Source: Marine Group I thaumarchaeote SCGC AAA799-D11
GTDB taxonomy: Archaea; Thermoproteota; Nitrososphaeria; Nitrososphaerales; Nitrosopumilaceae
DNA: 64,000 bases
Reading direction: 5' to 3'
Assembly (NCBI GenBank): GCA_000746765.1
Contig: JOSY01000011.1
Location: 27,200-91,199, forward strand
Shown here: piece after piece, positions 60,837-64,000 of the stretch
Numbering within the stretch: the first letter of the stretch is position 1
Layout: each line of letters begins with the position of its first letter
Made by a program: the position numbers and the translations under genes
Notes under the pieces: generated by a model
The model's database searches: none
What the model was told of the DNA's origin: nothing
The model's input: the letters and a program-made list of their open reading frames with translations, nothing else

Positions 60837-61955
60837 TTGAGTCAGACAACTGAACAACTACAAAAAAGTGACATTAAAGATATTCTAGAAAATTCTCTTA
60901 ATGGAAAAAGACCTGGTCCTGAAGACTGCATGAGATTATTGGAATCTGATGATGTTCATCTAATGGGACTTGTATCTGGACATTTGACAAGAAAACAATT
61001 TGGAAAGAAGGCCTCTTTTGTAAATAACATAATTTTGAATTACACTAATGTCTGCATCACTGACTGTAAGTTTTGTGCATTTTACAGATCTCCTGGTGCT
61101 GATGACTCTTACACATTAACTTTGGATCAAATTGAATCTAGAGTCAAAACTGCATGGGATATGTTTAAGATCCGCCAAGTTTTGATTCAGGGTGGTCATA
61201 ACCCAAATTTGAAAATTGAATATTATGAAGATGCATTCAAAATGATTAGGGAAAAATTCCCTAAAGTTGGAGTGCATGGATTGTCAACATCTGAAATTGA
61301 TATGATTGCACGAGTTGAAAAATCATCCACAAAAGAAATTTTATCAAGATTAAAAGATGCTGGGCTACAATCAATGCCTGGTGCAGGAGCTGAAATTTTA
61401 ACTGATTCTGTAAAAGAGATTATCAGCCCAAAGAAAATCTCCAGTGATGATTGGATTAGAATTATGGACGAAGCCCATTCACTTGGAATACCATCTTCTG
61501 CAACAATGATGTATGGACATGTAGAAAACAAGAATGACATTGTTGAGCACTTTTTCAAACTTGTAAAACTACAAGAAAAAACTAAAGGATTCATGGCATT
61601 TATCCCTTGGAACTTTGAACCAAACAACACTTTGATGCATGAAGAGGGATTGGTTGAATATGGTACCGGAGGAATTCAACTCTTGAAAATGATTGCAATC
61701 TCTAGATTGATCTTTGATGGCCTTATTCCTCACATCCAATCTTCGTGGTTAACTAACGGCATTGGCATGGCTCAATTAGCTTTGCAGTATGGTGCCGATG
61801 ACTTTGGTGGAACTCTGATTGGAGAAGAAGTGGTTTCTTGTACTGGTGCACGCTCAACTGAACTTACTGATAAAATCATCATTGATGCTATTCATCAAAT
61901 TGGCTATTCTGTAGAAGAGAGAGATAATTTCTATAATCCTATATCTGTATCATAA
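60837..61955 (+). CDS. mqnC: Cyclic dehypoxanthine futalosine synthase MqnC (radical SAM)
   Basis: 372 residues. Fe-S motif CITDCKFC followed by AFYRSPG; QGGHNPNLKIEYYEDAFK, LQSMPGAGAEILTD, GFMAFIPWNFEPNNT and WLTNGIGMAQLALQYGADDF distinguish MqnC from its relatives CofH and MqnE. It acts in futalosine-type menaquinone synthesis from chorismate. Starts with TTG; no ATG fits. A UbiD-family gene ends against it, overlapping 6 bp. Confidence 0.9.
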   Translation: MSQTTEQLQKSDIKDILENSLNGKRPGPEDCMRLLESDDVHLMGLVSGHLTRKQFGKKASFVNNIILNYTNVCITDCKFCAFYRSPGADDSYTLTLDQIESRVKTAWDMFKIRQVLIQGGHNPNLKIEYYEDAFKMIREKFPKVGVHGLSTSEIDMIARVEKSSTKEILSRLKDAGLQSMPGAGAEILTDSVKEIISPKKISSDDWIRIMDEAHSLGIPSSATMMYGHVENKNDIVEHFFKLVKLQEKTKGFMAFIPWNFEPNNTLMHEEGLVEYGTGGIQLLKMIAISRLIFDGLIPHIQSSWLTNGIGMAQLALQYGADDFGGTLIGEEVVSCTGARSTELTDKIIIDAIHQIGYSVEERDNFYNPISVS

Positions 61956-63392
61956 TCCGTAATCAGACCATTTAGAATCAACTAGGTTCTTTGTTTCCTC
62001 ATCAACTTTTACTTGTTGTTGAATTTCTCTTTCATATCCTTCCTCTTTTGTTTTCTGTGTTGCATCAATTCCCATTTTGGAACCTAAATTGACAAGTGGT
62101 GATGCTGGATCAAGTGTATCTGTTGGGGTATTGTTGATTATTGTAGTATCTCTTGCTGCATCAGCTCTTGTTGTAATTGCCCAAATCACATCATTGATGT
62201 CATGTACATTGATGTCCTCATCTACTACTACAAACATCTTAGTTAGTGATAACTGTCCCATTCCCCATAATCCCATCATTACTTTTTTTGCCTGGCCTGG
62301 GTATCTCTTTTTGATTGAAATTATTGCAAATCCTTGAAACCAACCAGCTGCTGGCATACTGAAATCAACTACTTCTGGATGGAACATCTGAATAAGTGGT
62401 AAAAATGAACGCTCGATTACTTTTCCAATATATGCATCCTCTAGTATTGGTTTTCCAACTACTGTTGTTACATAGATTGGGTTTTTCCTTCTCATTATTC
62501 CTGTTAATGTAAAAGTTGGATATGGTTCAACTGGTGTGTAGTATCCTGTATGATCACCAAATGGCCCTTCATCTCTAATATCTACTGGGTCTACATATCC
62601 TTCTAAAACAATTTCTGCATTTGCTGGAACATCTAAATCAATTGTCTTACACTTTACAGTCTTGATGCCTTCTTTTCTTGTAATTCCTGCAAACAGGTAT
62701 TTGTCAAGTCCTTCTGGAACTGGAGCAATTGATGAGAATACTGTTGCAGGCTCTCCCCCAATAATTACCGCAGTTGGCATTTTCTCTCCTTTGTCTTTTG
62801 AAATATCTCCGTGATTAGCTCCTCTCTTGTGTTTTTGCCAATGCATTAGTGCATGTGTCTTATCTACAATTTGCATTCTATACACTCCTAGATTTCTAAC
62901 TCCTGTTTCTGGATGTTTTGTTGCAACTAAACCTAATGTGATAAATCGCCCTGCATCATTTGGCCAAGATTTCAAAATTGGTAAATCTTCAAATGATGCA
63001 TCAGTTGATGTAATCTCCGTTACTGGTCCACTTGTTTCAAATTTTGGAAATGATGCTGTCATCTTTGAAAGCTCTGGAAGTTTTTTTATTTTGTTTAACA
63101 AACCTGATGGTACATCCATCTTTGTCATGTCTGCAATACGTTGTCCTATTTCAGTAAAATCTGTCATTTCAAGTCCTATCTCTAATCTCTTCATAGAACC
63201 AAATGCATTTCCTAAAACTGGCATGTCGTAATCTTTTACATTTTCAAAAAGAATTGCAGGTCCATCTGAATACATCTCTCTTCGCATAATCTCTGCAATC
63301 TCTAAATTCGAATCAACTTGTGTTTTGACTCTCTTTAATTCTCCATTTTTTTCAAGCTCTGAAATGAATTCATGAATATCTTCTATTGGCAC
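61950..63392 (-). CDS. UbiD-family decarboxylase, probable menaquinone pathway
   Basis: 480 residues. Family signatures: NLGVYRMQIVDKTHALMHWQ, HKRGANHGD, DVPANAEIVLEGYVDP, RDEGPFGDHTGYYTPVEPYP. UbiD enzymes use prenylated FMN to decarboxylate aromatic acids. Convergent with mqnC, so it is a good candidate for the naphthoate decarboxylation of the futalosine route, though no UbiX partner is in the window. GTG start at 63392. Confidence 0.9.
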   Translation of the reverse strand: MPIEDIHEFISELEKNGELKRVKTQVDSNLEIAEIMRREMYSDGPAILFENVKDYDMPVLGNAFGSMKRLEIGLEMTDFTEIGQRIADMTKMDVPSGLLNKIKKLPELSKMTASFPKFETSGPVTEITSTDASFEDLPILKSWPNDAGRFITLGLVATKHPETGVRNLGVYRMQIVDKTHALMHWQKHKRGANHGDISKDKGEKMPTAVIIGGEPATVFSSIAPVPEGLDKYLFAGITRKEGIKTVKCKTIDLDVPANAEIVLEGYVDPVDIRDEGPFGDHTGYYTPVEPYPTFTLTGIMRRKNPIYVTTVVGKPILEDAYIGKVIERSFLPLIQMFHPEVVDFSMPAAGWFQGFAIISIKKRYPGQAKKVMMGLWGMGQLSLTKMFVVVDEDINVHDINDVIWAITTRADAARDTTIINNTPTDTLDPASPLVNLGSKMGIDATQKTKEEGYEREIQQQVKVDEETKNLVDSKWSDYGL

Positions 63393-63465
63393 ATTAATTC
63401 TGAATCCGGTTCAAGTATAAGCTTAACTAGATTTGATGATGAATTTTCACTTGAAAATACTGAAT

Positions 63466-63840
63466 TTACATTGGTGGCAATTCTGTTTTTTTATCATGTC
63501 CTCCAGAACCAAATTTGCAGTAGAAACATAATTCTGATTCCATATACTTTAACTGCTCAACTTGAATTGCTCCAAGTTTTAGTGCAATTTTTGTAAGAAT
63601 CTTATACTTTAATGGCATTGCAGGAATCACCTCATCCATGTATACTCTGTAATGATCGGGACAAAACTTGAGCGTAACTTTGGCAGGCTCTTTACCCTTT
63701 TCATTTACCTGCTTTGTGAAATTGATCTGCTCACGAATGTATTCATGTTTTGGACATGGGCAGTCTTTCCCACCTGGATGTTTGTATGCAGGTGTGTTTT
63801 TCCAGTCAAATTCTGGAAATTCTTTCTCAAAGTCGTCCAT
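63466..63840 (-). CDS. Cys-rich hypothetical protein
   Basis: 124 residues from ATG 63840 (ATG 63879 would add 13). Cysteines: DCPCPKHEY near the N-terminus, FCPDHYRVY in the middle, and ELCFYCKFGSGGHD at the C-terminus, suitable for zinc or Fe-S binding. The rest is helical and charged. Upstream of the UbiD-family gene by 73 bp on the other side; family not recognised. Confidence 0.65.
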   Translation of the reverse strand: MDDFEKEFPEFDWKNTPAYKHPGGKDCPCPKHEYIREQINFTKQVNEKGKEPAKVTLKFCPDHYRVYMDEVIPAMPLKYKILTKIALKLGAIQVEQLKYMESELCFYCKFGSGGHDKKTELPPM

Positions 63841-63936
63841 GTGATCTGTTAGTGAATTATGCTTATAAAACTTGATCAAACCTGTCTATGGTAATAACCC
63901 AAATGCTCATAAACCCCGGATTATCCATCCAGTTTA

Positions 63937-64000
63937 ATGGCAGCTGCTAAAAAGCAAACTAAAAAAGATCTTGAAAACAAGATTGCCGAATTAGAAGCAA
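63937..64000 (+). CDS. Start of an unidentified gene (truncated by window end)
   Basis: ATG at 63937 opens a frame running off the window: AAAKKQTKKDLENKIAELEA. The N-terminus is Ala/Lys-rich followed by a heptad-like helix, suggesting a coiled-coil protein. TATA-like ATAAACC lies ~25 bp upstream. Too little is visible to name it. Confidence 0.5.
   Translation, partial: MAAAKKQTKKDLENKIAELEA

Noticed and set aside
63430-63475. C-box-like ATGATGA followed by CTGA near the UbiD gene start
   Set aside because: No C' or second D box and no pairing flanks; it lies in the promoter region of the minus-strand gene.
1-64000. CRISPR arrays, insertion sequences, prophage or integrase genes
   Set aside because: No direct-repeat arrays, transposase motifs or attachment-site duplications were seen; the window is ordinary chromosome.

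Overview
The window is a 64 kb, AT-rich, gene-dense stretch of archaeal chromosome. It most resembles a marine ammonia-oxidising archaeon of the Nitrososphaerota (Thaumarchaeota), probably Nitrosopumilus-like; this is my recognition of gene content and protein style, not a database match. Archaeal or eukaryote-type information genes are present: TFB, aIF1A, aIF5A with a hypusine loop, S8e, S24e, S27ae, SRP19, SRP54, Gar1, Pus10, Dph6 and intron-bearing tRNAs. They sit beside a cold-shock protein, ScpA/ScpB, split archaeal shikimate enzymes, futalosine-type MqnC and a fused siroheme decarboxylase. I see no insertion sequences, prophage or CRISPR array.

Layout. 0-3.9 kb: end of a phosphate-uptake operon (PstB, PhoU-like), a bicarbonate transporter with its P-II-like partner (SbtA/SbtB type), and an arsenic module (ArsR, LMW-PTP arsenate reductase, aquaporin). 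3.9-7.6 kb: tetrapyrrole genes hemL-hemC-SUMT-hemD. 7.7-13.1 kb: Suf iron-sulfur assembly (sufB, sufD, Rieske ferredoxin, sufS, sufU and a winged-helix/zinc-ribbon gene). 13.1-20.5 kb: pgk, a PAP2 phosphatase, a histone-H1-like repeat protein, a membrane protein, a 1006-residue secreted protein and an OB-fold protein. 20.6-29.7 kb: tRNA-Leu, small unknowns, then a second tetrapyrrole block (hemB, hemA, Met8-like, divergent AhbAB, chlorite-dismutase-like), and sufC. 29.7-33.1 kb: tfb, gar1, srp19, rps8e, scpB, scpA. 33.2-46.6 kb: an alcohol dehydrogenase, an apparently frameshifted response regulator, regulators, aIF1A, cspA, tRNA-Tyr, aIF5A, a candidate C/D-box sRNA, dph6, srp54, pus10, rps27ae/24e, apgM and others. 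46.6-51.2 kb: a GNA1-like acetyltransferase with a sugar nucleotidyltransferase, thiDN and thiC. 51.2-60.7 kb: a nearly complete shikimate/chorismate and tyrosine gene set on the minus strand, interrupted by a GC-rich structured RNA candidate. 60.8-64 kb: mqnC, a UbiD-family decarboxylase, an unknown Cys-rich protein and the start of a further gene.

How the parts work together. The two tetrapyrrole blocks cover glutamyl-tRNA to uroporphyrinogen III, precorrin-2, siroheme and didecarboxysiroheme, which is the alternative (siroheme-dependent) haem route. The Met8-like dehydrogenase/chelatase lacks the segment that should carry its catalytic Asp, and a coproheme-decarboxylase-like protein lies close by. 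The Suf genes would supply clusters to ThiC, MqnC and other Fe-S enzymes. The aro genes supply chorismate for aromatic amino acids and, through MqnC/UbiD, menaquinone.

The least expected items are two RNA candidates. One is a 65-nt C/D-box-like RNA just behind aIF5A, whose D guide places the box+5 nucleotide on C34 of a CAU (elongator Met) tRNA. The other is a ~110-nt GC-rich folded element between aroA and aroC. A homopolymer frameshift in a response regulator and several small Cys-rich or basic genes below usual length cut-offs are also recorded.
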